A stretch of 64,000 nt of DNA. It comes from Streptomyces geranii (GTDB taxonomy: Bacteria > Actinomycetota > Actinomycetes > Streptomycetales > Streptomycetaceae). Where the stretch lies: NCBI RefSeq assembly GCF_002954775.1, contig NZ_PJME01000012.1, positions 1 through 64,000 on the forward strand, read 5' to 3'. Positions 53,865 through 62,683 of the stretch are shown in pieces. A model generated the notes under the pieces. The model did no database searches. It was not told the DNA's origin and saw only the letters and a program-made list of their open reading frames with translations. Each line of letters opens with the position of its first letter. Within the stretch, counting starts at the first letter, position 1. A program made the position numbers and the translations under genes.

Positions 53865-54706
53865 CGGGTGCTCCCTTCCCGTACGGCAAGTCGCAGGACG
53901 GCTTCGGCGACCCCGGCCGCGAACTGCCTGCCCGCCGAGCCGACCAGGAAGAAGTGACCTCCCGGCAGCCGGTGCAGGGCGAACTCCCCGTTGCCGTGCT
54001 CGGCCCAGGCCGCCGCCTCGCTGCGGGCGACCAGCGGGTCCGTGGTGCCGTGGAACGCCTCGACCGGCCAGGGCCGGGGGGCGGCCGGGGTGCGTACCCG
54101 GCTCGCGCACAGCCGCAGGTCCTCGCGGGTGAGGCCGAGCGCGGCGGCGACCCGTTCGGGGTGGGCGAGGAGTTCGGCGGGGAGTCCGCCGCAGGTGACC
54201 ATCTGTGCGCGCAGGGCGTCGTCGGGCTGGGCGTGCGCCGCGGCGAAGGCCGCAGGCAGATGGGGGGCGCGGCAGGCGCCGGCGAGCAGCCGGAGCGGGG
54301 TGCGGGCTCCGCGCGCGGCCCGGCGGACCGCGAGGTCGTGGGCGACGAGGGCGCCCATGCTGTGGCCGTAGAAGGCGTAGGGGCGGTCGAGGTACGGGTC
54401 CAGCTGGGCGTCGAGGTCCGCGACGAGGGCGGTCAGGTCGGCACGCAGAGGGTCGCGCAGCCGTCGTTCGCGGCCGGGCGGTTGCACGGGGACGACGTTC
54501 ACCCGGTCGGCCAGCACGTTGCGCAGGAGCGTGAAGACGGACGCGGAGCCGCCCGCGTGGGGGAAGCAGAACAGCCGTGGGCGCTCGTCGTCGGCCGGCC
54601 GTACGGACAGGTACGGCGTGAGCGTGCCCGCTTCGTGGCGCTGGGGCGCCGGGGCCTCGAGTCGGTTCTGAAGCACTGCCGCCTCCGGGAGCTGGGGTCG
54701 CGTCAT
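53861..54706 (-). CDS. Type II thioesterase (first copy)
   Basis: 281 residues. LFCFPHAGGSASVFTLLRNV is the family N-terminal block, the nucleophile Ser is in AFYGHSMGALVAHDLAV, the acid in VEAFHGTTDPLV, and the His in RLPGGHFFLVG. Type II thioesterases clear stalled or misprimed acyl groups from PKS/NRPS carriers. The ATG at 54706 was chosen; an in-frame TTG at 54724 is possible. It precedes the PKS with an ATGA overlap, so both are made together. Confidence 0.88.
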   Translation of the reverse strand: MTRPQLPEAAVLQNRLEAPAPQRHEAGTLTPYLSVRPADDERPRLFCFPHAGGSASVFTLLRNVLADRVNVVPVQPPGRERRLRDPLRADLTALVADLDAQLDPYLDRPYAFYGHSMGALVAHDLAVRRAARGARTPLRLLAGACRAPHLPAAFAAAHAQPDDALRAQMVTCGGLPAELLAHPERVAAALGLTREDLRLCASRVRTPAAPRPWPVEAFHGTTDPLVARSEAAAWAEHGNGEFALHRLPGGHFFLVGSAGRQFAAGVAEAVLRLAVREGSTR

Positions 54707-54776
54707 CGTGACGGCCGCCGCCAAACCCGGTCTAAGGCGGCCCGTTGACCCCCTCTTGGTTGACTTCCTCCCACGT

Positions 54777-54822
54777 TTAGATACGGTGAGTCTCCTATCT
54801 TAGATACGGTGAGTTTCCTAAC
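54777..54822. promoter_or_regulatory. 23-bp tandem direct repeat upstream of the exporter gene
   Basis: TTAGATACGGTGAGTCTCCT-ATC (54777-54799) is followed directly by TTAGATACGGTGAGTTTCCT-AAC (54800-54822), 19-20 of 23 bases identical. Each copy has GATA...TATC-like ends. It sits 18 bp before the MFS start, overlapping the likely promoter, and points to an operator for a TetR-like repressor, as is usual for DHA2 exporters. No TetR gene is in the window. Confidence 0.6.
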
Positions 54823-54839
54823 TGGAGAGGAGTCGGCTG

Positions 54840-56285
54840 ATGCCTGAAGCCCAGACCAAAGAACGTCTTGATCCGGCACTGCTGAAACTGGCCGGGATCC
54901 TCGTCATCGGCGGTCTCGCGCCCCTGCTCGACACCACGATCGTCAACGTCGCCATCGACGGGCTGAGCCGCCAGCTGCACAGCACGGTGACGACCGTGCA
55001 GTGGGTCAGCACCGGCTATCTGCTCGCCTTCGCCATGGCGATCCCGGCCACCGGCTGGGCCACCGACCGCTTCGGCGCCAAGCGGGTGTGGATGTGGTCC
55101 CTGGCCCTGTTCCTGCTGACCTCCGCGGCGGCCGGCGCGGCCTGGAGCATCGGCAGCCTCATCACCATCCGGGTGCTACAGGGCATCGCGGGCGGCTTCA
55201 TGCAGCCCGTGCTGCAGATCATGCTGGTCCGCTCGGCGGGACCCCGCAGGCTCGGCCGTATCCTGACCGTGGTCACTCTGGCCGCCGTCATCGCGCCCAT
55301 CCTCGGCCCGGTGCTCGGCGGCCTGATCATCAGCAACGCCAGCTGGCGCTGGATCTTCTACGTCAACGTGCCCCTGTGCCTTATCGCCCTGCTGCTCGCC
55401 TGGCGTCACCTGCCCGCCCAGGAGGCCCGCACCGGCAAGCGGCTGGACGTCATGGGCATCGCCCTGCTGTCGCCCGCGCTGGCCGCCGTGGTGTACGGGT
55501 TCACGGAGGTCGGGCGCGACGGCGGCCTCGACCGGGCCCGGTCGGTCGTGCCGCTGGTCGGCGGGGCGCTGCTCCTGGTGCTCTTCCTGGTGTACAGCCT
55601 GCGCAAGCCGGACGCCGTACTGGACGTACGCCTGTTCCGGGTGCGCTCGTTCTCGATGTGCGCGGTCCTGCTGTTCCTCGCCGGTCTCTCGCTGTACGGC
55701 GCGATCCTGTTGCTGCCGCTGTACTACCAGCAGATCCGGGGCGAGACGGCGTTGACGGCGGGCCTCCTGCTGGCGCCCCAGGGTCTCGGCGCGCTGCTGA
55801 CCCGCTGGGCGGGCGGGCTCACCGACCGGATCGGCGCCAAGCCGATCGTGGTGTCCGGCATGCTGCTGGCCCTGGTGGGGACCCTGGCGTACACCCAGGT
55901 CGGGACGGACACCAGCAACTGGTACCTCGGTGCCGCCCTGGTCGTGCGCGGCGCGGGGCTGGGCGCCGCGACCGTGGCGATCGTGACCGGGGCCTATGTG
56001 GACCTGACGCCGGACGACATCCCGAACGCGACCACGGTGATCCGGATCATGCAGCAGCTGGGCGGCTCCTTCGGCACGGCCGCGCTGGTGGTGATCCTGA
56101 CGCACGAGACGACGGGCGGCACGCTCGCCGACCGCGCGGCCGGGTTCGGGACGACCTTCTGGTGGGTGACGGGCTTCAGCGTCCTGGCGCTCGTCCCGGC
56201 GCTGCTGCTGCCGTCCCGCAAGGCGGCCCGCGCCGCGAAGGAGGCGGTGGCGGGCCCCGCCGGGCAGCCCGCCGGTACGAAGTGA
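54840..56285 (+). CDS. MFS drug exporter, DHA2 (14-TM) family
   Basis: 481 residues with about 14 hydrophobic helices. Motif near TM1 is LAPLLDTTIVNVAIDGLSRQ, typical of DHA2 proton antiporters, with WVSTGYLLAFAMAIPATGWA and the loop DRFGAKRVW (motif A), and GPVLGGLIISNASWRWIFYV (motif C region). It probably exports the cluster product and gives self-resistance. Its ribosome binding site GGAGAGGAG precedes the ATG. It is divergent from the thioesterase/PKS operon and convergent with the NRPS gene. Confidence 0.9.
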   Translation: MPEAQTKERLDPALLKLAGILVIGGLAPLLDTTIVNVAIDGLSRQLHSTVTTVQWVSTGYLLAFAMAIPATGWATDRFGAKRVWMWSLALFLLTSAAAGAAWSIGSLITIRVLQGIAGGFMQPVLQIMLVRSAGPRRLGRILTVVTLAAVIAPILGPVLGGLIISNASWRWIFYVNVPLCLIALLLAWRHLPAQEARTGKRLDVMGIALLSPALAAVVYGFTEVGRDGGLDRARSVVPLVGGALLLVLFLVYSLRKPDAVLDVRLFRVRSFSMCAVLLFLAGLSLYGAILLLPLYYQQIRGETALTAGLLLAPQGLGALLTRWAGGLTDRIGAKPIVVSGMLLALVGTLAYTQVGTDTSNWYLGAALVVRGAGLGAATVAIVTGAYVDLTPDDIPNATTVIRIMQQLGGSFGTAALVVILTHETTGGTLADRAAGFGTTFWWVTGFSVLALVPALLLPSRKAARAAKEAVAGPAGQPAGTK

Positions 56286-56293
56286 GGCAGGGC

Positions 56294-56326
56294 GCGGTGC
56301 CCCCGGAGGCGAGCCGGGGACACCGC
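56294..56326. terminator. Bidirectional hairpin between exporter and NRPS genes
   Basis: GCGGTG-C-CCCCGG and CCGGGG-A-CACCGC pair (one mismatch) around a seven-base loop, 9 bp after the exporter stop and 12 bp before the end of the convergent NRPS gene. Confidence 0.72.
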
Positions 56327-56337
56327 GGGTCCGGGAG

Positions 56338-59300
56338 TCAGGAAGCCGTCGCCCGGAGGGCCGCCGGCCCGCTCATCCGCTCGGCCAGTGCGGCCGGTGT
56401 GGGGGCGGCGAAGAGATCGGCGAGTTTCAGGGTGACGCCGGTGGCGTTCTCCAGCCGCTGGAGCAACTGGGCACCGAGCAGGGAGTGGCCGCCGTGCGTG
56501 AAGAAGTTGGTCTCCGGGTCGATGTCGTCCCGGTCGAGCAACTCCCGCCACAACCCGACGAGTTCCTCGACGGTGCCGTCCGCCGCCACCGCCGCACCGG
56601 CGGCCCGCGCGGAGTCCGCGGCGCCCGTGCGGTCCGCAGCTGCCAGCACCTCCAGGGCCACGTAGTCGACCTTCTCGTTGGCGCTGACCGGGAGGGCGTC
56701 CAGGACGACGAATTCCTGCGGCAGCGCGGCTCGGGGCAGTTCGGTGCGGGCGTACGCCCACAGGTCGTCCGACACGTCCCCCTCCCCGGTGCTCTCCACG
56801 AAGGCGACCAGGTGCGCGTCGGCGCTGCGGTCGCCGACCACGACCACCGCCACCGCCCGCACCAGGGGATGGCCGAGCAGGATGGCCTCGACCTCGCCGA
56901 GTTCGATGCGGTTGCCGCGCAGCTTGACCTGGCGGTCCGCACGGCCGAACAGCTCCAGTGTCCCGTCGGCCCGCCAGCGCCCGAGGTCTCCGGTGCGGTA
57001 GTAGCGGCCGTGCACGGGATGCGTGCCGAAGCGCTCGCCGGTCAGCTCCGGCCGGTTGTGGTAGCCGAGCGCGACACCGGCGCCGGCCACCCGCAGTTCG
57101 CCGCGCACACCCACGGGCAGTTCGCGGCCGTCGGGGGCGGTCACCATGACGCGGGTGTTGCGGATCGGGATACCGATGTCGAGCCGCTCGTCGGGCAGTC
57201 GGGCGGGGTCGGTGAGGACCGACCAGGTGCACCAGGTGACGGTCTCGGTGGGCCCGTAGGCGTGGTGCACCTCGCTGCCGGCGTCCAGCAGCCGGCGTAT
57301 CAGCTCCACCGGCACGGTCTCGCCGCCGGTGACCACACGGCGTCCGGCGAGGTGCGGGGCCACTCGGTCCAGGACCAGGCGCCAGGTGGTGGGGGTGGCC
57401 TGGATGATGTCCGGCCGGTACCGGAGGACGGTGTCGAGGAGCACCTGGCCGTCGACCCGGGCCTCGTCCGGGGCGATCACGATGCGTCCGCCCGACCAGA
57501 GCGGGGTGTACAGCTCCAGGTTGGCCATGTCGAAGGCGAACGTCGTCATCCACAGCGTGGCGTCGGCGGCGGTCGTGTGCAGGCGGTCCTCGTAGTCGGC
57601 CGCGATGTTGGCGATGCTGCGATGGGTGATCAGCGCTCCCTTGGGCTTTCCGCTGGTCCCGGAGGTGTAGATCAGATAGGCGGGATCCGAGGGGGCGACC
57701 GGCGGATGGAACTCGCCGGGCGGGACGTCCGAGGGGTGCTCGGGGATCGGGGACAGCGGCAGCCTGGGCAGGTCCGGGCCGGCGGCGGTGTCCAGGTCGC
57801 GGTCGGTGACCAGGACCTTGGCTCCGGAGTCGGTGAGCAGGTGGTGGACGCGCTGGGCGGGGTGCTCCGGGTCGACCGGCAGATAGGCGGCCCCGGCGAG
57901 CCAGGTGCCGAGGGCGGTCGCGATCAGCTCGGGGGTGCGGGCCGCGGCGATGGCGACGATGTCCCCCGGGCCCACTCCCCCGGCCGTGAGCGCGTCCCGG
58001 GCGGCCACCGCGCCGGCCCACAGGCCGCGGTAGGTCACCGTACGGTCCTGGTAATGGACGGCCACGGCGTCGGGCGCGGCCACGACCAGTGCGTGCACGG
58101 CGGCGAGCACGGTGGCGGGGCGCACCTCGGCGTCGGTGTCGTTGGCCGCGTCGATCACCTTCCGGTCGTGGCCGCTCCACACCCGCAGCTCACCGGTCGG
58201 CACGTCCAGCACCTCGGGGAGGGTCTCCAGCAGGGCCTCGTAGCGCAGCAGCAGTGCCTCGGCGTCGTCCCGTGAGAGGTGGTCCGTGCAGTACCGGGCG
58301 ATGACGCGGAGGGTGTCCGTCGCGGACGCGACGAAGAACTCCAGGTCGAACTTGTTGAAGCCGTTCTCCACCAGCACCGGCCGGGCGGGGACGCCACCGA
58401 GTTCGAAGTCCGGCAGCCCGAGGCCGGGGAAGTAGTTGAACAGATGCCGGTAGAGCCGGTTGCGCCAGGACGACCCGGCACGCGGCACCAGGTCCGGGAT
58501 GCTGTCCACGGGTACGTCGGCATGCCCGAGTCCACCGAAGAAGGCGTCCCTGGCCCTGAGCACCAGCGTCCGGAAGCTCTCCGCCGGGTCGGTGAACAGG
58601 CGCAGCGGCAGCACGTTGGTGTGGTGGCCCACCGCACGCGGGTCCTCGCGCGGACGGACGCTCACCGGGGAGCCGACGGTGATGTCGGGTCCGGCGCCGT
58701 GTGCGGCGAGCAGCACGTAGTAGGCGGTGAGCAGGACGACCGCCTCCGGTGCGCGGAGTTCGCCCTGGAGGCGCCGTACGGTCGCCCGGGCCGTGTCGGA
58801 CAGGACGCGGGTGATCTGGTCGCCGGCCAGGGTCGGTTCCCCGGCATCGGGGGTGCCGCACCACAGGGCCGGCCCGGCCGGGTCGAAGCCGGCCAGTTGC
58901 GTACGCCAGTACTCCAGGCTCTCCGGTTTCGGTTCGGGTTCGGTGTACGGGGCGACGGGGACGAGCAGTTCGGGGGGTACGGGCTCCCCCGCGACCAGGT
59001 GGTTGTAGGCCGCGACCAGTTCTTCGAGGATGCGGGTCGCGGAGATGATGTCGTAGACGAGGTGGTGGAAGGCGACGCAGAAGACGTCGCCCGCGGGCCG
59101 CCGGAACAGCGCGGCGCGCAGCAGTGGTCGCCCGTCGAGCGGGAACCTGCGGTTGACGAACGGGCGCAGTCCGCGCTCCAGGCCGTCCTCGTCGGCGGTG
59201 AGCCCGGTGATCTCCTCGACGTCGGCGGTGAACCGCTCGGGCGGCAGGACGGTCTTCATCAGGTCGGCGCCGGTGGCCAGGTAGACGGTGCGCAGCACCT

Positions 59301-59505
59301 CGTGGCGGTCGACCAGCACGGTCAGGGCGCCGCGCAGGGCGGAGGCGTCCAGGGCGCCGTCGGCCTGGAACGCCAGGGAGAGGTTGTTGGGCGAGGCGTC
59401 GGGGACGAGCCGTTCCAACAGCCACATGGCTTCTTCCTTGCGCGTGGCCGCGGTGAGGTCACGCGGGGTACCGAGCGCGGTTCCGGAATCGCTTGCAGGA
59501 CTCAA
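56338..59505 (-). CDS. Non-ribosomal peptide synthetase, C-A-PCP single module
   Basis: 1055 residues. The condensation domain (about 20-430) has the catalytic His pair in FHHLVYDIIS (HHxxxD, with Ile where Gly is usual). The adenylation domain (about 470-960) has YLIYTSGTSGKPKGALITHR, TTFAFDMANLELYTPLWSGG, VHHAYGPTETVTW, RYYRTGDLGRW and VKLRGNRIELGEVEAIL. From these blocks I read a specificity code near D-M-L-Q-V-G-A-T-W-K, which I cannot match to an amino acid. The PCP (about 990-1050) has the phosphopantetheine Ser in FFTHGGHSLLGAQLL. There is no TE, so release relies on other enzymes. The start is TTG at 59505, six bases after GGGAGGAAAA; the longer frame to 59574 lacks one. Confidence 0.9.
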   Translation of the reverse strand: MSPASDSGTALGTPRDLTAATRKEEAMWLLERLVPDASPNNLSLAFQADGALDASALRGALTVLVDRHEVLRTVYLATGADLMKTVLPPERFTADVEEITGLTADEDGLERGLRPFVNRRFPLDGRPLLRAALFRRPAGDVFCVAFHHLVYDIISATRILEELVAAYNHLVAGEPVPPELLVPVAPYTEPEPKPESLEYWRTQLAGFDPAGPALWCGTPDAGEPTLAGDQITRVLSDTARATVRRLQGELRAPEAVVLLTAYYVLLAAHGAGPDITVGSPVSVRPREDPRAVGHHTNVLPLRLFTDPAESFRTLVLRARDAFFGGLGHADVPVDSIPDLVPRAGSSWRNRLYRHLFNYFPGLGLPDFELGGVPARPVLVENGFNKFDLEFFVASATDTLRVIARYCTDHLSRDDAEALLLRYEALLETLPEVLDVPTGELRVWSGHDRKVIDAANDTDAEVRPATVLAAVHALVVAAPDAVAVHYQDRTVTYRGLWAGAVAARDALTAGGVGPGDIVAIAAARTPELIATALGTWLAGAAYLPVDPEHPAQRVHHLLTDSGAKVLVTDRDLDTAAGPDLPRLPLSPIPEHPSDVPPGEFHPPVAPSDPAYLIYTSGTSGKPKGALITHRSIANIAADYEDRLHTTAADATLWMTTFAFDMANLELYTPLWSGGRIVIAPDEARVDGQVLLDTVLRYRPDIIQATPTTWRLVLDRVAPHLAGRRVVTGGETVPVELIRRLLDAGSEVHHAYGPTETVTWCTWSVLTDPARLPDERLDIGIPIRNTRVMVTAPDGRELPVGVRGELRVAGAGVALGYHNRPELTGERFGTHPVHGRYYRTGDLGRWRADGTLELFGRADRQVKLRGNRIELGEVEAILLGHPLVRAVAVVVVGDRSADAHLVAFVESTGEGDVSDDLWAYARTELPRAALPQEFVVLDALPVSANEKVDYVALEVLAAADRTGAADSARAAGAAVAADGTVEELVGLWRELLDRDDIDPETNFFTHGGHSLLGAQLLQRLENATGVTLKLADLFAAPTPAALAERMSGPAALRATAS

Positions 59506-59611
59506 CGGATTTTCCTCCCAGGTAGCGGTGCCGAACCTGTCGTACCGACAACGACCTTTTTCGCGAAGGTACAAGGAAAAGAGGCGGGCTCATCGGAAAC
59601 CCCTCTCGATA

Positions 59612-59643
59612 AGGGGGCGCCTAGGGGGTGTCAGGGGTTTTCC
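59612..59643 (+). promoter_or_regulatory. Triple direct repeat upstream of the hydrolase gene (SARP-box-like)
   Basis: AGGGG occurs at 59612 (as AAGGGGGCGCC), 59623 (TAGGGGGTGTC) and 59633 (CAGGGGTTTTCC), spaced 11 and 10 bp. Direct repeats at one-helical-turn spacing are the normal binding pattern of SARP activators. The 23-bp part CTAGGGGG...GGGGTTTTCC is 19/23 identical to a site upstream of the SARP gene at 63678. It is 67 bp before the start of the 59710 gene. The region is shared with the divergent NRPS gene, and a partial reverse copy (GAGAGGGGTTTCC) lies at about 59594-59606. Confidence 0.6.
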
Positions 59644-59709
59644 GGGGGAAGCGGCGAAGAATATCGTCCGGAGCAGGATGAGTTGTCGATACGGCCGAGG
59701 AGTCGCCGA

Positions 59710-60531
59710 ATGTCCCCGTTCCCCGCGTGGAAGACGTTGTTGCCCGGTGACGGGTCGTCGGCGAGGATTCTCGCCGTGGACTTCGATGCCACCGGCCGGC
59801 TGGAGGCCCGTTTCTCCGATCTCGCCCGGAACCTGAAGACGGACCACGCCCTGTGGGAGGCCGTGCCGCCGCCGCTCACCGACGGGGTGGTGCCGACGGG
59901 GGCCGGCTATGTCGAGCACTGGGCGCGGCGGATCGAGGAGGAACGGGTCGAGGTGCGCGCCCTGTTCGGCTACTGCGCCGGGGCGGTGTATGCGGGAGCG
60001 CTCGCCGAACGGCTGCGCGGCCGGCAGGAGAGCGAGCCGCTGCTGGTGCTGTTCGACCCGGAACTGTCCGTGGCGCAGACCCTGTTGTGGCAGTTCTACA
60101 AGGTCGTCGGCCTGATGGCGGGGCAGCTCACGGAGACCGAGCTGGCCGCCGCACGCCATGCGGGCCGACTGGCCCACGAGCGGCACGACAGTGTCGCCGG
60201 CATCCAGGCGGAACTGGTCGCGCTGGTGCGGGAGACAGGTGGACCGGCGCTCGCGAAGGCGGGGCTGGACGCGTCCCGCCGTGCCGAACTCTTCGACGTC
60301 TTCGAGTCGTTCCTGCGGTTCCTCGCTCTGGCCGGGGAGCTGTCGCCGCTCGAACAGTGGCGCTCCGCCGTGGCGTTCGGCTCGACGAGCCCGATGAGCG
60401 GCTTGCGGGGCATGCGTGCGGCCGGTCAGGACGTCGAGGTGGCCCGGGAGATCGAGGTGGACGTCGAGCACGGCGGCCTGCTCGCCGATCCGGGGCTCGC
60501 CGCGACGGTCTCCGATCTGCTGGTCGGCTGA
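59710..60531 (+). CDS. Alpha/beta-hydrolase-like protein with Cys in the nucleophile elbow
   Basis: 273 residues. The elbow reads ALFGYCAGAVYAGALAERL, so Cys at about residue 89 stands where serine thioesterases have GHSMG. LLVLFDPELSVAQTLLWQFY follows as the strand after the elbow, with an Asp in FDPEL. No conserved C-terminal His motif is evident. It may be a thioesterase-like enzyme with a Cys nucleophile (transacylase or condensing role) or a catalytically changed relative. Upstream GAGGAG supports the ATG at 59710. It is 56 bp before a type II thioesterase, and the two form an operon behind the SARP-box-like repeats. Not assigned to a named family. Confidence 0.65.
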   Translation: MSPFPAWKTLLPGDGSSARILAVDFDATGRLEARFSDLARNLKTDHALWEAVPPPLTDGVVPTGAGYVEHWARRIEEERVEVRALFGYCAGAVYAGALAERLRGRQESEPLLVLFDPELSVAQTLLWQFYKVVGLMAGQLTETELAAARHAGRLAHERHDSVAGIQAELVALVRETGGPALAKAGLDASRRAELFDVFESFLRFLALAGELSPLEQWRSAVAFGSTSPMSGLRGMRAAGQDVEVAREIEVDVEHGGLLADPGLAATVSDLLVG

Positions 60532-60587
60532 ATCCGGATTGCGTCACCTTTCCCTCCCGAAGGGCTTTCAGGACAGGAGTACGGCAC

Positions 60588-61334
60588 ATGGCCGAGTCGA
60601 ATTGGGTGCGCTGTTTCCACCGGCGTCCGGAAGCCACCGGGAGGCTCGTCTGTTTCCCGCACGCGGGTGGGTCGGCATCGTATTTCTACGCGTTCTCCGA
60701 ACTCCTCGGTCCGGACGTCGAACTGCTCGCCGTGCAGTATCCCGGGCGGCAGGACCGCAGCGCGGAGAAAAATGCGGAGAGCATCTCGGAACTCGCCGAC
60801 GCGGTGTTCGAGGCGCTCTCCGGCACGCTCGACGGGCCCTTCTCCTTCTTCGGGCACAGCATGGGCTCGGTCGTCGCGTTCGAGGTCTCCCGGAGGTTCC
60901 AGCAGCGCACGGAGATGGCGCCCGGTCTGCTGTTCGCGTCGGGGTATCCGGCGCCGTCACGGCTGCGCGGCGGCACCGTGCACCGGCGCGACGGCGCCGG
61001 GCTGCTGGCCGAACTGCGTCTGCTCGGCGGCATCGACCCGCGGTGGCTGGACGACCCTGACGTGCTCGCGGTGGTCCTGCCGCCGCTGCGCGCCGACTAC
61101 CACGCGATCGAGACGCACCCGCGCACCGCGGAACGGCTGCACGGCACGCCGATCACGATGTTCACCGGGGACGCCGATCCCCACACCACCCTGGAGGAGG
61201 GCCGGGCCTGGGCGGACGCCACGACCGGCCCGTTCGCGTACCAGGTCTTCCGTGGCGGCCACTTCTACCTCGACGACCGCCTCCCCGAGCTGGCCCGGCT
61301 GGTGTCCGACGCGGTCGGCAGGCCGGCGCGCTGA
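60588..61334 (+). CDS. Type II thioesterase (second copy)
   Basis: 248 residues: LVCFPHAGGSASYFYAFSEL, nucleophile Ser about residue 91 in FFGHSMGSVVAFEVSRRF, acid Asp in MFTGDADPHTTLEEG and His in VFRGGHFYLDD. AGGAG precedes the ATG. It clears or releases acyl chains from carrier proteins. Having two distinct type II enzymes (here and at 53861) suggests one serves the PKS and the other the NRPS. Convergent with the PLP enzyme gene, with a hairpin at the boundary. Confidence 0.9.
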   Translation: MAESNWVRCFHRRPEATGRLVCFPHAGGSASYFYAFSELLGPDVELLAVQYPGRQDRSAEKNAESISELADAVFEALSGTLDGPFSFFGHSMGSVVAFEVSRRFQQRTEMAPGLLFASGYPAPSRLRGGTVHRRDGAGLLAELRLLGGIDPRWLDDPDVLAVVLPPLRADYHAIETHPRTAERLHGTPITMFTGDADPHTTLEEGRAWADATTGPFAYQVFRGGHFYLDDRLPELARLVSDAVGRPAR

Positions 61335-61342
61335 TGTCGGCC

Positions 61343-62386
61343 TCATCGGGCCGGGACATGTTCCGGCCCGGCCCGATGGGCGGTCAGCAGGGAGGCGACC
61401 AGCGTCTGTTCCACGTTCCCGCCGGAGAGCAGCACGCCGATGTCGGTGAACCGGCCGGGATGCGCGCGGGCGATCCGCAGGGCGGCGGCCAGGGCGGTCG
61501 CCGCGGCGGGCTCGACCAGCAGCCGGGCATGGAGCACGGCGGCGCACAGCGCCTCGCGGATCTCGGGCTCGGTGACCGCCTCGACCGTACGCACCCGGTC
61601 CCGTACGAGGGAGAAGGGCAGCGCTCCGACACGGTCGGGGCGCAGCCCGTCGGCGATGGTGGACGCCACCGGCACCGTCACCGGCGCCCCGGCCCGCAGG
61701 GCCGCTCCGAGGGCGGGGACGGCGGCGGGTTCCGCGGCGATCAGTTCGATGTCGGTGCCCTGCGCGGCGAGGCAGGCTCCGGCCAGCGCGCTGCCGCCGC
61801 CCACCGGCAGCACCACCGCGTCCAGCCGCCCGCCCGCGTCGGCGACCTGGGCGATCAGCTCCGCCGTCGCCGTGCCCTGCCCGGCCACGACGTCCGGGTC
61901 CTGGTAGGGGTCGACCACGTCGAGGCCGCGCAGGACCCGGATCTCTTCGGCGACCGCGAGCCGCTCCGCCAACAGGGAACCGGCGAGCACCAGTTCGGCG
62001 CCGGCCTCGCGGATGCGGCGCTGTTTGGCGGCGGGGGCGTCGGTGGGCAGCACCAGCACCGCGGGCAGAGCCCTCGCGCGTGCGGCCAGGGCGACCGCGA
62101 CCGCGTGGTTGCCGGTGCTCTGCGCGACCACTCCTCGACTGCCCGCCGCGGCCAGCCGGTCCACGGCGAGCAGCGCGCCCCGCACCTTGAAGGACCCGCC
62201 CCGCTGGAGGTTCTCCGCCTTCAGCCACAGGCGTGCACCGGTCAGCCGGTCCAGTTCGTCGCTGCGCACCACCGGCGTCGTGAGCACACGCTCCCGCAGC
62301 CCGCTCCGAGCCCGGTCGATGTCGTCCCGGCTCATCTCGGTCCGACGGGTACGGCCTGCTGCGGCCCGCGTCCAGGTCTGTGACAT
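61343..62386 (-). CDS. PLP-dependent threonine/serine dehydratase-like enzyme
   Basis: 347 residues of the fold-type II family. The PLP Lys is in LQRGGSFKVRGALLAVDRLA, the phosphate-binding glycine loop is VLPVGGGSALAG, the substrate Asn loop is QSTGNHAVAVALAAR, and the C-terminal LLSGGNVE caps the cofactor. Threonine dehydratases convert threonine to 2-oxobutyrate; in a biosynthetic cluster this could supply 2-oxobutyrate, dehydrobutyrine-like or diamino-acid building blocks for the NRPS. GGAGGG precedes the ATG at 62386. Its regulatory domain is absent, as in biosynthetic (non-ACT) versions. Confidence 0.85.
   Translation of the reverse strand: MSQTWTRAAAGRTRRTEMSRDDIDRARSGLRERVLTTPVVRSDELDRLTGARLWLKAENLQRGGSFKVRGALLAVDRLAAAGSRGVVAQSTGNHAVAVALAARARALPAVLVLPTDAPAAKQRRIREAGAELVLAGSLLAERLAVAEEIRVLRGLDVVDPYQDPDVVAGQGTATAELIAQVADAGGRLDAVVLPVGGGSALAGACLAAQGTDIELIAAEPAAVPALGAALRAGAPVTVPVASTIADGLRPDRVGALPFSLVRDRVRTVEAVTEPEIREALCAAVLHARLLVEPAAATALAAALRIARAHPGRFTDIGVLLSGGNVEQTLVASLLTAHRAGPEHVPAR
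61344..61378. terminator. Hairpin between convergent thioesterase and PLP-enzyme genes
   Basis: CATCGGGCCGGG and its perfect complement CCCGGCCCGATG around an 11-base loop, starting 10 bp past the thioesterase stop. It lies inside the last codons of the convergent PLP-enzyme gene, so it acts mainly for the forward operon. Confidence 0.65.
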
Positions 62387-62683
62387 CGGCTTCGCCCTCC
62401 GGTCGGCTCCATGTCACCGGCATCCTCGGCAGGAGCCCTAAGTCACCGCTAACGCGCGGCTAGGGCCTGTCCGGCGGGTCGGGCGGGAGGAAAGCCACGG
62501 TGGCGAACAGGCGCAGGTGAGCGGGGCTTGCCGCGTCTGGCCGCAAGGCGGAGGAGGGCGTCGACGCGATGGGGGTCCCGCGCGAGCGAAGCCGAGCGTG
62601 GGGAAGTCGGCAACCACGACAACGCCGCGGACGGGCGTGCCAAGCCCCGCGTCTCCGGCATGATCAGCCGGACAGGCCCCAGC
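62387..62683. other. Intergenic between PLP enzyme and IS630-like gene
   Basis: About 297 bp. It should hold the promoter of the reverse PLP-enzyme gene. AT-poor; a partial GCTAGGG motif occurs near 62459, but no full repeat like those at 59612 or 63678 was found. Confidence 0.4.

Noticed and set aside
58279..60531. Forward frame of 750 codons ending in the Cys-elbow hydrolase
   Set aside because: Most of it is antisense to the NRPS; the ribosome binding site and homology support the ATG at 59710.
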